From: Alistipes sp. | Lineage (GTDB): Bacteria; Bacteroidota; Bacteroidia; Bacteroidales; Rikenellaceae | NCBI GenBank assembly: GCA_017398045.1 | Contig: JAFQHI010000026.1 | Span: 163,513-227,512, forward strand | Length of the DNA stretch: 64,000 bases | Direction of reading: 5' to 3' | Part shown: piece by piece, positions 7,872-16,966 of the stretch | How the letters are laid out: the number at the start of each line of letters is the position of its first letter | Position numbering within the stretch: position 1 is the first letter of the stretch | Translations under genes and position numbers: made by a program | The notes under the pieces: model-generated | Told to the model about the DNA's origin: nothing | Databases searched by the model: none | Seen by the model: only the letters and a program-made list of their open reading frames with translations

Positions 7872-9074
7872 ATGAAGATGAAAATGAATCTCTTACTGCT
7901 TGCGATGGCGACCTTGACCCTCTCGGGTTGCACGTCGGCCTTCTACGGTTCGACCTCGGCCGCGAGCGACGATTTGTATGCCATGCACAACCGCACGGAG
8001 ATAGCCCGTCGTCAGCAGGCCGAGGCCGAGGCGCGTAAAGCCGAGGCGGAAGCCCGCAAGGCCGAGGTGGAGGCCATGATTGCCGAAGCGGCTGCCCGCT
8101 CGTCGGAGGATGCCTACTACAACCGCTCGACGGGTGAGAATTTCACCAGCGTGTTGGCCGATGACTACGAAAGTGCCTACGCACGTCGTCTGCGCGGTAT
8201 GGAGTCGCCGACCTATCGTATGCCGTCGAGCTATACGAATGCACGTTACAGCACGACCTTCCATTATGTGTCGGCCTACGACCCTGCTTTTTATAACATC
8301 ATGGTGATGGGCGACCAGGTTTGGGTGGAGCCGAAGTATGTGACGGCTATGTTCGGCACCTGGGGGCTTCCCTCCTACAGCCGTGCCTGGTACTGGAACC
8401 GTTGGACCTCGCCCTGGTGGGCCCCCTCCTTCTCGATTGGCTTTGGCGGTTGGGGTTGGAACATCGGCCTTTCGTGGTATGATCCTTGGTTCTACGATTG
8501 GTACAGCCCCTGGTATCGTCCCTGGGGAGGTTACTACTACGGTTGGCATAACCACTATTGGCACAACCACTATTGGCACGGCCACGGTCCCCATTGGAAC
8601 GGTGGTGGCGGTTACCATCCGGGACATCGCCCCGGTGCAGGCCGTCCGGGCATCGTGCATCGTCCCTCGCAGAACCGTTACACGCGCCCCTATCAGAGCC
8701 AGGGTTCGACCATCAACCGTGGTCAGAGCGGCAACCGCAACTGGAGTTCGGGCGTCTATCAAGGCGATAACCGTGGGCAGAGTGGTCGCGGACAGGGTTC
8801 GGGTACGGTGAGTCGCACGCCGAACAACTCGCAGAGCAAGCCTTCGTACAACTCCGGCACTTCGCGTCGCAGTCGCTCGACGGGTAGCAACTCATCCTCC
8901 TACCGCTCGAGTGGTAGCTGGAATTCGAACAACTCGTCGTCGAACAGCAACTGGGGTTCGTCGAGCAGCTCGCGTGGCGGCAGCTACAGCAGCGGTTCGA
9001 GCGGAGGTGGTTACAGCGGCGGAGGCGGTGGCTCTCGTGGCGGTTCGTCGGGCAGCTCGTCGCGCGGTCGATAG
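7872..9074 (+). CDS. Low-complexity lipoprotein with aromatic/His-rich centre and Ser/Gly tail
   Basis: A 400-residue predicted lipoprotein of unknown function. The start at 7872 gives MKMKMNLLLLAMATLTLSGC, a signal peptide with lipobox; an in-frame ATG nine codons earlier would add a polar extension in front of it. After the lipid anchor comes a heptad-like, charged segment of AEARKAEAE repeats (probable coiled coil), then a globular part around YAMHN...FNIM, then a Trp/Tyr/His-rich stretch (SPWYRPWGGYYYGWHNHYWH), and a tail of about 150 residues that is almost only Ser, Gly, Asn and Arg. Such proteins are recurrent in Bacteroidales, and surface or envelope location is inferred from the lipobox. 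No enzyme domain is recognisable. Confidence 0.85.
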   Translation: MKMKMNLLLLAMATLTLSGCTSAFYGSTSAASDDLYAMHNRTEIARRQQAEAEARKAEAEARKAEVEAMIAEAAARSSEDAYYNRSTGENFTSVLADDYESAYARRLRGMESPTYRMPSSYTNARYSTTFHYVSAYDPAFYNIMVMGDQVWVEPKYVTAMFGTWGLPSYSRAWYWNRWTSPWWAPSFSIGFGGWGWNIGLSWYDPWFYDWYSPWYRPWGGYYYGWHNHYWHNHYWHGHGPHWNGGGGYHPGHRPGAGRPGIVHRPSQNRYTRPYQSQGSTINRGQSGNRNWSSGVYQGDNRGQSGRGQGSGTVSRTPNNSQSKPSYNSGTSRRSRSTGSNSSSYRSSGSWNSNNSSSNSNWGSSSSSRGGSYSSGSSGGGYSGGGGGSRGGSSGSSSRGR

Positions 9075-9129
9075 CGTACACCGAATTTCGGAAACATCAA
9101 AAACGGAAACCCTTTAATTGTATCGTATC

Positions 9130-10848
9130 ATGAAACGTATTATATATATGGTATGCGGGGCATTGTTCCTGTGTGGCGCAGCCTTGGCACAGCCGGCAAG
9201 CTATGCCATCGGTGGCCAACACTTCTCGAACGATGCCATGACGACGGCCGACCTGTTCAGCCTCTCGCAACAGCAGTTCAATTTCGGCACGGCCCGTTCG
9301 ATGGCTATGGCCGGAGCCTTCACCTCGCTCGGAGGCGATATGGCTTCGATGGTCATCAACCCCGCCGGTCTGGGTATGTACCGCAGTGGTGAGGTGGCAT
9401 TGACCCCGATGCTCTCGATATCCAACTCCTCGACCCCCGGGACGGGGAGCTTCGAAAGCAACTCGAACACCCGCTTTGCGATGGGTAACTTCGGTGGTGT
9501 CTTCAATGTTTATGAAGGGTCGGGTAAGCTGCTCAGTTTCAATATCGGAGTGGGCTATACGCGCTTGGCCGATTTTAACTACAACACCTCGTTCAGTGTG
9601 CCGTCGGCTCAACGCGCCTCGATTGCCGATGCGATGAGTGTGATGCTCGAAGCGGGCGGTGTCGGTATCAACGATTCTGACAAGATTATCCAGGAGGGCT
9701 TTACGGATTGGGGAGTGGACCCCGCCTTCTGGCCCGGAGTGGCAGCCTATAAGACCTATCTGGTCGGCATGAACGACTTTGGTGTGTGGTATCCCGAGGA
9801 GATTGGTGCCAACGCCATGATTGAGAGTGGTTCGTCGGTGCGCAGCCGTGGTTCGGCCGGTGAGTTTTCGCTCTCGATTGGTGGAAACATCGACAATAAA
9901 CTCTATTTCGGTGTCACCTTCGGTGTTCAGAGCATCTACCAGAAGAAGTCGCTCTACTATGGTGAGGCCTACTCGTATGGCGGGGGCAACGGCTACGATT
10001 CGGGTGATATGGCGGTCGATGCCGATGGCGTGCCTTTGACAAGCGTGATGCAGGCGATGGGTATGCGCCAGAGCGTGCGCCTTGATGGTACAGGCGTGAA
10101 CTTTAAGCTGGGTGTGATTTATCGCCCGACGCCCGCTTTGCGCCTCGGTTTTGCCTTCCATACGCCGACCCTCTACGCCCTGGAGCGTCGCTACGATTTG
10201 GCGATGTCCACCGTGTCGTTGGGTGCAACCAGCGAGACCGATTTTACGACGCACGAATACACCTCCGATGCAGTTTCGGATGTGCTGGAGGATGATGGCC
10301 CCAACACCTGGGAGTTCGCCTCGCCGACCCGCATGATGTTTGGTGCCTCGTACACCTTCGGCCCCTTTGCCGTGTTGTCGGTCGATTACGAGCGTGCCTG
10401 GTATAACGGAATCCGTGTCAAGGGGATGCCTTACCTGCCTTACGGTGCCGGTGAGGGGGACTTTAAGCAGGATTTCAAACACTACTTCAAGGGTTCGAAC
10501 AACCTGCGTGTAGGTCTGGAGGTGCGTCCCGTGCCGAGTGTGGCTGTGCGTGCCGGTTATGGCTATGTGGGTTCGATGCTGAAGGAGAAGGGGACGATTC
10601 TTTCGCAACCTGCCACCGAGGAGATGAACTACCTGACGGCCGGTCTGGGCTTTAAGTTGGGTCGTGCGTGCTACATCGATTTGGCCTATTGCTACTCGAA
10701 GGCCGAATCGACCGAGTATATGCTCTTCTACGGCAATCGCTACCCCGATATGGTGTCGAGCGAGCCGGCCGAAATTTACGAAAGCGACCGTTTCAAGACC
10801 GACCTTACGCGCCACAACATCGCGCTGACGTTCGGTGTGCGATTCTAA
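9130..10848 (+). CDS. OmpP1/FadL-like outer membrane beta-barrel protein
   Basis: A 572-residue protein with a signal peptide (MKRIIYMVCGALFLCGAALA) and a C terminus ending in an aromatic residue (GVRF), typical of barrels inserted by BamA. The early segment GTARSMAMAGAFTSLGGDMA followed by VINPAGLGMYR is the hallmark of the FadL/TodX group, whose members take hydrophobic compounds across the outer membrane. Alternating aromatic strands fill the rest. The start at 9130 is chosen over an ATG four codons upstream because the basic MKR begins the signal peptide. The substrate is unknown. It follows the lipoprotein gene by 55 bases and may share its promoter; a terminator lies 27 bases past the stop. 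Confidence 0.85.
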   Translation: MKRIIYMVCGALFLCGAALAQPASYAIGGQHFSNDAMTTADLFSLSQQQFNFGTARSMAMAGAFTSLGGDMASMVINPAGLGMYRSGEVALTPMLSISNSSTPGTGSFESNSNTRFAMGNFGGVFNVYEGSGKLLSFNIGVGYTRLADFNYNTSFSVPSAQRASIADAMSVMLEAGGVGINDSDKIIQEGFTDWGVDPAFWPGVAAYKTYLVGMNDFGVWYPEEIGANAMIESGSSVRSRGSAGEFSLSIGGNIDNKLYFGVTFGVQSIYQKKSLYYGEAYSYGGGNGYDSGDMAVDADGVPLTSVMQAMGMRQSVRLDGTGVNFKLGVIYRPTPALRLGFAFHTPTLYALERRYDLAMSTVSLGATSETDFTTHEYTSDAVSDVLEDDGPNTWEFASPTRMMFGASYTFGPFAVLSVDYERAWYNGIRVKGMPYLPYGAGEGDFKQDFKHYFKGSNNLRVGLEVRPVPSVAVRAGYGYVGSMLKEKGTILSQPATEEMNYLTAGLGFKLGRACYIDLAYCYSKAESTEYMLFYGNRYPDMVSSEPAEIYESDRFKTDLTRHNIALTFGVRF

Positions 10849-10874
10849 CGAAAGCGCAACATACAAAGTAATAC

Positions 10875-10917
10875 CGTCATCCCAAGGACTTACCTCCTTG
10901 GGATGACGTTTTTGTTT
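10875..10917 (+). terminator. Terminator after the FadL-like gene
   Basis: A 14-bp perfect stem CGTCATCCCAAGGA / TCCTTGGGATGACG, 6-base loop, then TTTTTGTTT. Confidence 0.92.
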
Positions 10918-10990
10918 GGCCATTCAACCCGGGAGAGCCTTATTTTTAATAATTATGAATCTTACATTCTAAATTTTGAATTAGATTTCC

Positions 10991-10998
10991 TATCTTTG
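10991..10998 (+). promoter_or_regulatory. Probable -7 box ahead of proS
   Basis: TATCTTTG matches the Bacteroidetes -7 element 38 bases before the proS start. No good TTTG lies 19-21 bases upstream, so this is less certain than the other promoters listed. Confidence 0.5.
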
Positions 10999-11036
10999 TA
11001 GATTGAATGTAACGAAACAAAAAACCAAGATATATT

Positions 11037-12521
11037 ATGGCAAAAGAACTGAAAGAGCTGACCAAGTCGGACGAGAATTACTCGCAATGGTACAACGATT
11101 TGGTGATGAAGGCCGGTCTGGCCGAGAACTCCGCTGTGCGCGGTTGTATGGTGATTAAGCCCTACGGCTACGCTATTTGGGAGAAGATGCACGAAGCTTT
11201 GGACAAGATGTTCAAGGAGACGGGTCACCAAAATGCCTACTTCCCGCTCTTTATTCCCAAGTCGTTCTTCTCGCGCGAGGCCAACCACGTGGAGGGCTTT
11301 GCCAAGGAGTGTGCCGTCGTGACGCACTACCGCCTCAAGAACGACCCCGAGGGTAAGGGTGTCGTGGTAGACCCGGCTGCCAAGTTGGAGGAGGAGCTGA
11401 TTGTACGTCCTACGTCGGAGACCATCATCTGGAATACCTACAAGAATTGGATTCAGTCCTATCGTGACCTGCCGATTTTGTGCAACCAGTGGGCCAATGT
11501 GGTACGCTGGGAGATGCGCACGCGCCTCTTCCTCCGTACGGCCGAGTTCCTCTGGCAGGAGGGCCACACGGCGCACGCAACGCGCGAGGAGGCCATTGCC
11601 GAGGCCGAGAAGATGGTACACGTCTATGAGTCGTTTGCCCAGGATTGGATGGCACTGCCGGTGGTCGTAGGCCACAAGTCGCCCAACGAGCGTTTTGCCG
11701 GAGCAGAGGATACGCTGACCATCGAGGCCCTGATGCAGGATGGTAAGGCCTTGCAGAGCGGTACGTCGCACTTCCTGGGTCAGAACTTTGCCAAGGCGTT
11801 CGACGTGCAGTATGTCAATAAGGAGGGCAAGCAGGAGTATGTTTGGGCCACCTCGTGGGGTGTTTCGACCCGCCTGATGGGTGCGCTGATTATGGCTCAC
11901 TCGGATAACAACGGTCTGGTGCTGCCTCCGAAGCTGGCTCCGATTCAGGTGGTGATGGTGCCGATTTACAAGTCGGAGGAGCAGCTCAAGGCCATCTGCG
12001 AGCGTTTCGATACGATTGCTGCCGAGCTGAAGAAGCGCGGTATCAGCGTCAAGATTGACGACCGCGATAACGTGCGTCCGGGCTTCAAGTTTGCCGAGTA
12101 TGAGCTGAAGGGTGTGCCTGTGCGTCTTGCGATGGGTGGCCGCGATATGGAGAACGGCACGATTGAGCTGGTGCGCCGCGATACGCTCGAGAAGCAGACC
12201 GTCAGCCAGGAGGGTCTGGCCGATTTGGTCGAGCAGCTGATGACCGATATCCAGCAGGGCATCTTCCAGAAGGCCCTCGACTACCGCAACTCGATGATTA
12301 CGAAGGTCGATACGTGGGAGGACTTCAAGCGCGTGCTGGACGAGAAGGGCGGCTTCATCTCGGCCCACTGGGACGGTACGGTAGAGACCGAGGTGGCCAT
12401 CAAGGAGGCCACGAAGGCGACGATTCGCTGCATCCCCTTGGATGCCGAAGAGGAGGAGGGCGTCTGCATCTTCTCGGGCAAGCCTTCGCACCGTCGCGTC
12501 CTCTTTGCGCGCAGCTACTAA
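11037..12521 (+). CDS. proS: Prolyl-tRNA synthetase (eukaryote/archaea-like short type)
   Basis: Charges tRNA-Pro. The 494-residue class II enzyme lacks the editing insertion of the long bacterial form and has the C-terminal extension of the eukaryote-like form. Motif 2 appears as [20 protein letters not shown] followed by HTAHAT, and the substrate-site loop [19 protein letters not shown] is visible. The anticodon-binding domain occupies about residues 290-390 ([10 protein letters not shown]...). It ends ARSY, and the aromatic C-terminal residue is typical of the group. It is monocistronic, between the FadL-like terminator and the SGNH gene 32 bases downstream, with which it may be co-transcribed. 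Confidence 0.97.
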   Translation: MAKELKELTKSDENYSQWYNDLVMKAGLAENSAVRGCMVIKPYGYAIWEKMHEALDKMFKETGHQNAYFPLFIPKSFFSREANHVEGFAKECAVVTHYRLKNDPEGKGVVVDPAAKLEEELIVRPTSETIIWNTYKNWIQSYRDLPILCNQWANVVRWEMRTRLFLRTAEFLWQEGHTAHATREEAIAEAEKMVHVYESFAQDWMALPVVVGHKSPNERFAGAEDTLTIEALMQDGKALQSGTSHFLGQNFAKAFDVQYVNKEGKQEYVWATSWGVSTRLMGALIMAHSDNNGLVLPPKLAPIQVVMVPIYKSEEQLKAICERFDTIAAELKKRGISVKIDDRDNVRPGFKFAEYELKGVPVRLAMGGRDMENGTIELVRRDTLEKQTVSQEGLADLVEQLMTDIQQGIFQKALDYRNSMITKVDTWEDFKRVLDEKGGFISAHWDGTVETEVAIKEATKATIRCIPLDAEEEEGVCIFSGKPSHRRVLFARSY

Positions 12522-12553
12522 AACGACACGAACCTTAAAACTTACCTATAACT

Positions 12554-13390
12554 ATGATGCGCAAATTTTTTGCTCTGGTGTTGGCCGTGGCAGTGGTGAT
12601 GCCCCTCACGGTTGAGGCCAAGAAGAAGCAGGAGGAGCCGAAACAGCTCACGATTCAAAATCAGTGGTACGGCAAGCGAGTGGCCTATCTGGGCGACTCG
12701 ATTACCGATGAGCGTCAGACCACAACGCAAAAGGTCTATTGGCAGTATTTGGAGGAGCTGTTGGGCATTGTGCCGACCGTCTATGGCATCAGTGGCAACC
12801 AATGGCACCAGATTATCCCCCAGGCCGAGCGTATGATTGCGAAGCAGGGGCAGGAGGTCGATGCCATCCTGATTTTTATGGGTACGAATGACTTTAACGC
12901 CTGCGTCCCCATTGGCGAGTGGTACGAGGAGAAGCCCGTGAACCTCGAGGTGAACCCCGACGGCACGAAGGAGTATCGCTGGCAGCGCACCCCGATTATG
13001 GACGATTCGACCGTGCGTGGCCGCATCAACAAGGCGATGGAGTTCCTGAAGAAGAACTATCCGACGAAGCAGATTATCGTCCTCACGCCCATCCACCGTG
13101 CTATCTTCCGTGGTCGCAACCGCAACATCCAGCCCGACGAACTCTATTCGAACAAGGTGGGTCTGTTCCTTTCGGACTACCTGAAGGTCTATCAGGAGAT
13201 TGCCAACGTGTGGGCGGTGCCGGTGATTGATTTGAATTCGATTTGCGGTCTCTATCCCGTCATGGATGCCCATGCGCCCTATTTCCGCAGCTCGGAGAAC
13301 GACCGCCTGCACCCCAATAGCGACGGTCAGTATCGCATGGCCAAGGCATTGATGTATCAGCTCCTGGCGCATCCTGCCGACTTCGAGTAG
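12554..13390 (+). CDS. Secreted SGNH/GDSL-type hydrolase
   Basis: A 278-residue esterase-like protein with a signal peptide (MMRKFFALVLAVAVVMPLTVEA). The four SGNH blocks are present: block I GDSIT with nucleophile Ser49, the block II glycine in YGISGNQW, block III GTNDF, and block V NDRLHPNSDGQ carrying catalytic Asp250 and His253. Members remove acyl groups from carbohydrates, lipids or peptidoglycan; the substrate here is unknown. It lies 32 bases after proS and ends at a terminator, so it may be transcribed with proS. Confidence 0.9.
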   Translation: MMRKFFALVLAVAVVMPLTVEAKKKQEEPKQLTIQNQWYGKRVAYLGDSITDERQTTTQKVYWQYLEELLGIVPTVYGISGNQWHQIIPQAERMIAKQGQEVDAILIFMGTNDFNACVPIGEWYEEKPVNLEVNPDGTKEYRWQRTPIMDDSTVRGRINKAMEFLKKNYPTKQIIVLTPIHRAIFRGRNRNIQPDELYSNKVGLFLSDYLKVYQEIANVWAVPVIDLNSICGLYPVMDAHAPYFRSSENDRLHPNSDGQYRMAKALMYQLLAHPADFE

Positions 13391-13424
13391 ACCGCTTGGG
13401 TGTGGTGGAGAAAAATAATAGCAG

Positions 13425-13455
13425 ACGGACATCCTCACGGGTGTCCGTTTTTTTT
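13425..13455 (+). terminator. Terminator after the SGNH hydrolase gene
   Basis: Stem ACGGACATCC / GGGTGTCCGT (one G-U pair), 4-base loop, followed by seven T. The remaining gap to the sigma factor (13456-13779) holds a weak promoter-like pair (TTTG at 13632 and TATCTTGC 20 bases later) and nothing else recognised. Confidence 0.88.
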
Positions 13456-13779
13456 ATGTCAAAAACACAAAATTGCAGTCAAAAACCGATAATTTCACCG
13501 CCTTGTTTGGTCGATTCACCTTGCCCGAAAATTCGCACCAAAAAGCCGAAAATCCCTTTTGCAGCCCCTTCTCGGCACGATATTTGCCCATTTTGCACGT
13601 CGCCGACCCACGATGGTGGGCGATACGAAAATTTGGAGAATAGAAAAAGAATGCCTATCTTGCAATCGAAAACAAAGCTAAAGGGGCTTTTGATAACCGA
13701 ATTATTCACTGCTTTAAGCACTAAAAAAGGATTGCCTATCGAGAAAACTCTACTCTTTTAACCCTTAAAACGAAAGAGT

Positions 13780-14364
13780 ATGAACGCTCAAGTACAGAGT
13801 GACCGCGTATTGCTCGGTCAGTACCTTGCAGGTGATCAAAGTGCCATTTCGCAGCTTCTCGACCGTCACAGCCGCCGTGTACGTGATTATATCCGTATGA
13901 TGGTGAAGGACCGTGATTTGGCCGACGACATTCTCCAGGATACCTTAATTAAAGTTGTTCGTGTCATCGACGAGGGTCGCTATGTCGATAGCGGTAAATT
14001 CCTCTCGTGGGTGCTGCGCATTGCCCACAACCAGGTCATTGACCACTTCCGCCGCGAGAAGCAGCAAAAACAGCTTACCGAGGCCGATGCAGGTTACGAT
14101 GTGCTGGGTACGTTGCGCTTCGCCGAGCCGACCATCGAGGACCGCATGGTGAGCGAGCAGATTGCTGCCGATTTGCGCAACCTGGTTGAGGAGCTTCCCG
14201 CCGAGCAGCGCGAGGTGGTCAAGATGCGCTACTACGCCAACCTGACCTTCAAGGAGATTGCCGAGGCTACCGACGTAAGCGTAAATACCGCCTTGGGACG
14301 TATGCGCTACGCGCTGATTAACCTCCGTCGCATGATTCAGAAAAAAAAGATGGTGTTAAGCTAA
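13780..14364 (+). CDS. RNA polymerase sigma factor, ECF/sigma-70 family
   Basis: A 194-residue alternative sigma factor with region 2 at about residues 25-95 (DRHSRRVRDYIRMMVKDRDL, then DDILQDTLIKV and WVLRIAHNQVIDHFRREK, the -10 recognition helix) and region 4 at about 130-190 (LPAEQREVVKMRYYANLTFK, then the helix-turn-helix EIAEATDVSVNTALGRM). The highly basic end MIQKKKM is usual. No anti-sigma factor gene with a transmembrane segment follows; instead a 47-codon acidic ORF lies 79 bases downstream. Its regulon is unknown. Confidence 0.92.
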   Translation: MNAQVQSDRVLLGQYLAGDQSAISQLLDRHSRRVRDYIRMMVKDRDLADDILQDTLIKVVRVIDEGRYVDSGKFLSWVLRIAHNQVIDHFRREKQQKQLTEADAGYDVLGTLRFAEPTIEDRMVSEQIAADLRNLVEELPAEQREVVKMRYYANLTFKEIAEATDVSVNTALGRMRYALINLRRMIQKKKMVLS

Positions 14365-14443
14365 ATTTTCTCGACCCTCCGTGCAATATCCTGCCCGTGG
14401 GCTGCGTTAATAGAGTACAAGAATCTAAAAAACGTACCTGCCT

Positions 14444-14587
14444 ATGGAGGATATCGACCACGACAAACAAGTTAATGCAATCTCCGACGACGATGAACTC
14501 CTCATGCGCGAGGTTTTCCAAGGTGACCACGAGCTGTTTATGCTCCATCACTACCTCACGGACGTTCTCGGTCAAGGGGATATTTAG
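14444..14587 (+). CDS. Small acidic hypothetical protein (47 aa) downstream of the ECF sigma gene
   Basis: An ATG-initiated ORF, MEDIDHDKQVNAISDDDELL followed by MREVFQGDHELF and ending VLGQGDI, closes with TAG immediately before a strong terminator. It contains about 14 acidic residues against 3 basic ones and has no signal peptide or membrane segment. Position between the sigma gene and the terminator means it should be on the sigma-factor transcript. Coding status is inferred only from the clean frame, composition and placement; function unknown. Confidence 0.5.
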   Translation: MEDIDHDKQVNAISDDDELLMREVFQGDHELFMLHHYLTDVLGQGDI

Positions 14588-14605
14588 AGGGTTAATTTTT
14601 GATGG

Positions 14606-14636
14606 AGAGGGGTAGTAAGACTGCCCCTCTTTTTTT
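14606..14636 (+). terminator. Terminator of the sigma factor unit
   Basis: Stem AGAGGGGTAG / CTGCCCCTCT (one G-U), loop TAAGA, then a T-run. Confidence 0.9.
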
Positions 14637-14651
14637 GTGCGTGGAGTTTGT

Positions 14652-14893
14652 GGATGTCGGTGACGGTTGTCGGTGGAGGTTGTCGGTGGAGGTTGTCGGT
14701 GGAGGTTGCTGTTAAAGGTAACTAAAGGTAACTAAAGGTAGCTAAAGGTAGCTAAAGGTTATCCTTAATCACCCTTAATCTCCTTTAATCACCTTTAATT
14801 TCCCTTTCTCGCCTTTGCCGCCTTTAGCTCCCCTTAACCCGCTTTAGTTTCCTTTAATAACCCTTAATTACCCTTTAGCCCCCTTTCCCACCT
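14652..14893. repeat. Word-repeat tract (GTTGTCGGTGGAG, CTAAAGGTAA, CCTTTAATCAC)
   Basis: Four head-to-tail copies of a unit close to GGTTGTCGGTGGA are followed by four copies of TAACTAAAGG/TAGCTAAAGG and then about 140 bases made of the complementary words CCTTTAATCACC, CCCTTAATC and CCTTTAGC with drift. No ORF or promoter is seen. The same AAAGG word reappears near 17160. Confidence 0.82.
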
Positions 14894-14897
14894 CCAT

Positions 14898-14936
14898 AAA
14901 AAAACCGACGCTCATCGTTGAGCGTCGGTTTTTTTA
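14898..14936. terminator. Bidirectional terminator of the large lipoprotein gene
   Basis: A 12-bp perfect stem AACCGACGCTCA / TGAGCGTCGGTT with TCGT loop, flanked by A7 and T7, so it can act on both strands. The lipoprotein gene ends 17 bases away on the minus strand. Confidence 0.9.
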
Positions 14937-14952
14937 TGCTATAAGCCCGAAA

Positions 14953-16812
14953 TTATTTCGTGCTCCAGGTACCACCACCCTTGTCCCAGGTGCCTTCTGT
15001 AACGGTATAGCAGTTCGTGCCATCGGTCGGAACGGTCAGGTCTGCAGTCTGATTCCACTTGTTGTTCCAGTTGTTAGTCGTCGTGTTGGGATTCATGCGG
15101 CAGAAGATTACGTTGGGGTAGCCCTCAGGAATCTCACACTCGTAGCAACCATCGCTATCCGCATCGGTCATATCCAGCCAATGCTCGCCATTGCCGAAGA
15201 AGTAGGCTGCGAAACGCGCGTTGTCAATCTTCCAGTTAGCATTGGGAATGAGGTAGAGTTTGCCTGCGCTCTCCACGGGCTTCTGGTTCGAAACGGTTTG
15301 CTCAACAGCATCCTCAATGGCAGAACCGGCGGTAACTACATAAATTTTGTTGTTGTTGTTGGTCGTATCGAGATATACATCGTAAGTACCTGCGGTCAGT
15401 ACCGAGGTGTTACCCAAGCTGGTCGTATTATCTGCGACAACCCACTTGTTGGCCTCGATGCCATAAACCTCCGATGTGTATTGCTGATCCCAGTTGCTGT
15501 CGTAGCGGAACTTAAACTCGCTGTAGTCGGTCTCAAAGGTTACGTTCTGAGCAACCAGCAGGCCCTCCGTCTCGGTCGTATAAAGGAACGTGTCGCCCCA
15601 GTTGTTCAGCTCGCCCGAAATGGCCCACAAAGTCTGTTCCGGTACAAACGGCTCGGGCATAGCGGGAACCTCGGCACCTGCGGGAACTACGCACATCATC
15701 GAAGCATCCTCCGAAAGGTAGATGTCGGCCAAATCCCAATTCGAGGCGAAAGGAACCAGTGCCATAAAGTCTTCCGTCCAACCATTCTTGGTAGCCTGCC
15801 ACTCGTTGAGGGTTATCTCCTTGGTAGCCGTATAGGCATTCATGCCATCAAAGAAGCAATAGCCAGACTCACAGAACGAAACACCCTTAGCAACATGATA
15901 CCCCTCCTCGATAACCATCTGCGACTGGTTTGCCATATCACCGGTAACGAGGACGTAAGGACTCGGAATAACCTGCGGCACATCGCTGGCGGCAGCCTTG
16001 TAAATCTTGCCGGCCTTGAACTCGAACTCGCCATCATAACCGATATAGGTTTCAGGTGCATACGACGTACTCAGGCCCGTTACGGCAAAGTTCGTAACTT
16101 TACCCGGGAAGACGGGAATGAAGTAGGTCTCACCGGTAACGCAACCGAAGAGCGAAATCTCCGTGGTCGTACCGGTCGTCGTGTAGCTAATCGAGCCGTC
16201 GGCCGTGTTGTAGTTCAACGTGGCATTACCGGCCAGGTTGGCACCCTCGGCGGTTAAGGTTACAATACCGTCCTGCGTACCCGTATAGGTGAACTTAATC
16301 AGGGCGGTAGCGGCCTGGAAAGCCAGCTTGTTGTCCTGCGAATAGGCAACCATATAGTTGTACTTCTCATCCCAGCCGTCCGTAACTACATCCTGCTCAA
16401 CACCAATGTGTACGGGAACACTCCAAACGCCATCGGCATACGAAGCAGCCGGTACAACGCCCGTAGGAGGATAGGTGGGCGTATTCCACTTCAGCTCGGG
16501 ATATACAGCGAGGTAACCCGTGGCCGAGGGTGTGAACTCCGAGGTGGTCGTAAAGGTAGCCGTAGCGGCAGCCTCCGTAGCATCACCATCGAATACGACA
16601 CCTGCCGTGTTCTCCTGCGTGTAAATCGTAATCTTGTCGTCGGCATTCCACATCACCTTGTTACCCTCACCCAGCTCGGTACGGGTGTTGTTCAGGGTGG
16701 CGGTAAAGCTTACCGGCTCGTTCGTGGCCACCGTCTCGGCGGCATCCTTCTGGCACGAGGTTGCGCCCATTACCATGGCAGCAGCAACCAAAAGCGAATA
16801 AAACTTCTTCAT
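14953..16812 (-). CDS. Large surface lipoprotein: fimbrillin-like N-terminal part, SusE/F-type C-terminal carbohydrate-binding-like modules
   Basis: A 619-residue lipoprotein starting MKKFYSLLVAAAMVMGATSC (signal peptide, lipobox Cys20) and so probably displayed on the outer membrane. Residues about 30-270 (VSFTATLNNTRTELGEGNKV, then VMWNADDKITIY) resemble the N-terminal domain of fimbrillin-like proteins. Later come two SusE/F-like repeats, one around ELNNWGDTFLYTTETEGLLV with FKFRYD, and a C-terminal one, ARFAAYFFGNGEHWLDM with NVIFCRMNP and NNWNNKW, that resembles starch-binding CBM26-like modules. The start at residue MKK is chosen over a longer upstream reading because it begins the signal peptide. 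A 43-codon gene lies 22 bases upstream on the same strand. Glycan binding is inferred from module similarity only. Confidence 0.8.
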   Translation of the reverse strand: MKKFYSLLVAAAMVMGATSCQKDAAETVATNEPVSFTATLNNTRTELGEGNKVMWNADDKITIYTQENTAGVVFDGDATEAAATATFTTTSEFTPSATGYLAVYPELKWNTPTYPPTGVVPAASYADGVWSVPVHIGVEQDVVTDGWDEKYNYMVAYSQDNKLAFQAATALIKFTYTGTQDGIVTLTAEGANLAGNATLNYNTADGSISYTTTGTTTEISLFGCVTGETYFIPVFPGKVTNFAVTGLSTSYAPETYIGYDGEFEFKAGKIYKAAASDVPQVIPSPYVLVTGDMANQSQMVIEEGYHVAKGVSFCESGYCFFDGMNAYTATKEITLNEWQATKNGWTEDFMALVPFASNWDLADIYLSEDASMMCVVPAGAEVPAMPEPFVPEQTLWAISGELNNWGDTFLYTTETEGLLVAQNVTFETDYSEFKFRYDSNWDQQYTSEVYGIEANKWVVADNTTSLGNTSVLTAGTYDVYLDTTNNNNKIYVVTAGSAIEDAVEQTVSNQKPVESAGKLYLIPNANWKIDNARFAAYFFGNGEHWLDMTDADSDGCYECEIPEGYPNVIFCRMNPNTTTNNWNNKWNQTADLTVPTDGTNCYTVTEGTWDKGGGTWSTK

Positions 16813-16834
16813 GATTTCTGTGTTTTTCAATGAA

Positions 16835-16966
16835 TTAGTAGGTCGAAGGAATTTCATCCTCATCATACGAAGGCGTCTGGTCGCCCTCAAAACTCGTGGC
16901 AAAACCTGCCTCTACGACAAGCTCCAAAAGCTCCAGCTCGGGAGCTACATAGCTGTTCTTCTTCAT
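16835..16966 (-). CDS. 43-aa peptide of the PExExxE...GFAxS type, upstream of the lipoprotein
   Basis: ATG at 16966 opens MKKNSYVAPELELLELVVEA, continuing GFATSFEGDQTPSYDEDEIP and ending STY. The peptide has a short basic start, an amphipathic glutamate-rich helix with a PELELLEL motif, a GFATS turn and a strongly acidic C-terminal tail. Peptides of this general layout are familiar in front of Bacteroidales surface-protein genes, but I know of no assigned function. It is 22 bases upstream of the lipoprotein gene and probably co-transcribed; a TATCTTTG box (complement of 17020-17027) lies 54 bases before its start. There is no classical signal peptide. Confidence 0.7.
   Translation of the reverse strand: MKKNSYVAPELELLELVVEAGFATSFEGDQTPSYDEDEIPSTY

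Noticed and set aside
13396..13761. A 121-codon plus-strand frame after the SGNH hydrolase
   Set aside because: It runs through the terminator stem and promoter-like sequence and lacks compositional or motif support.
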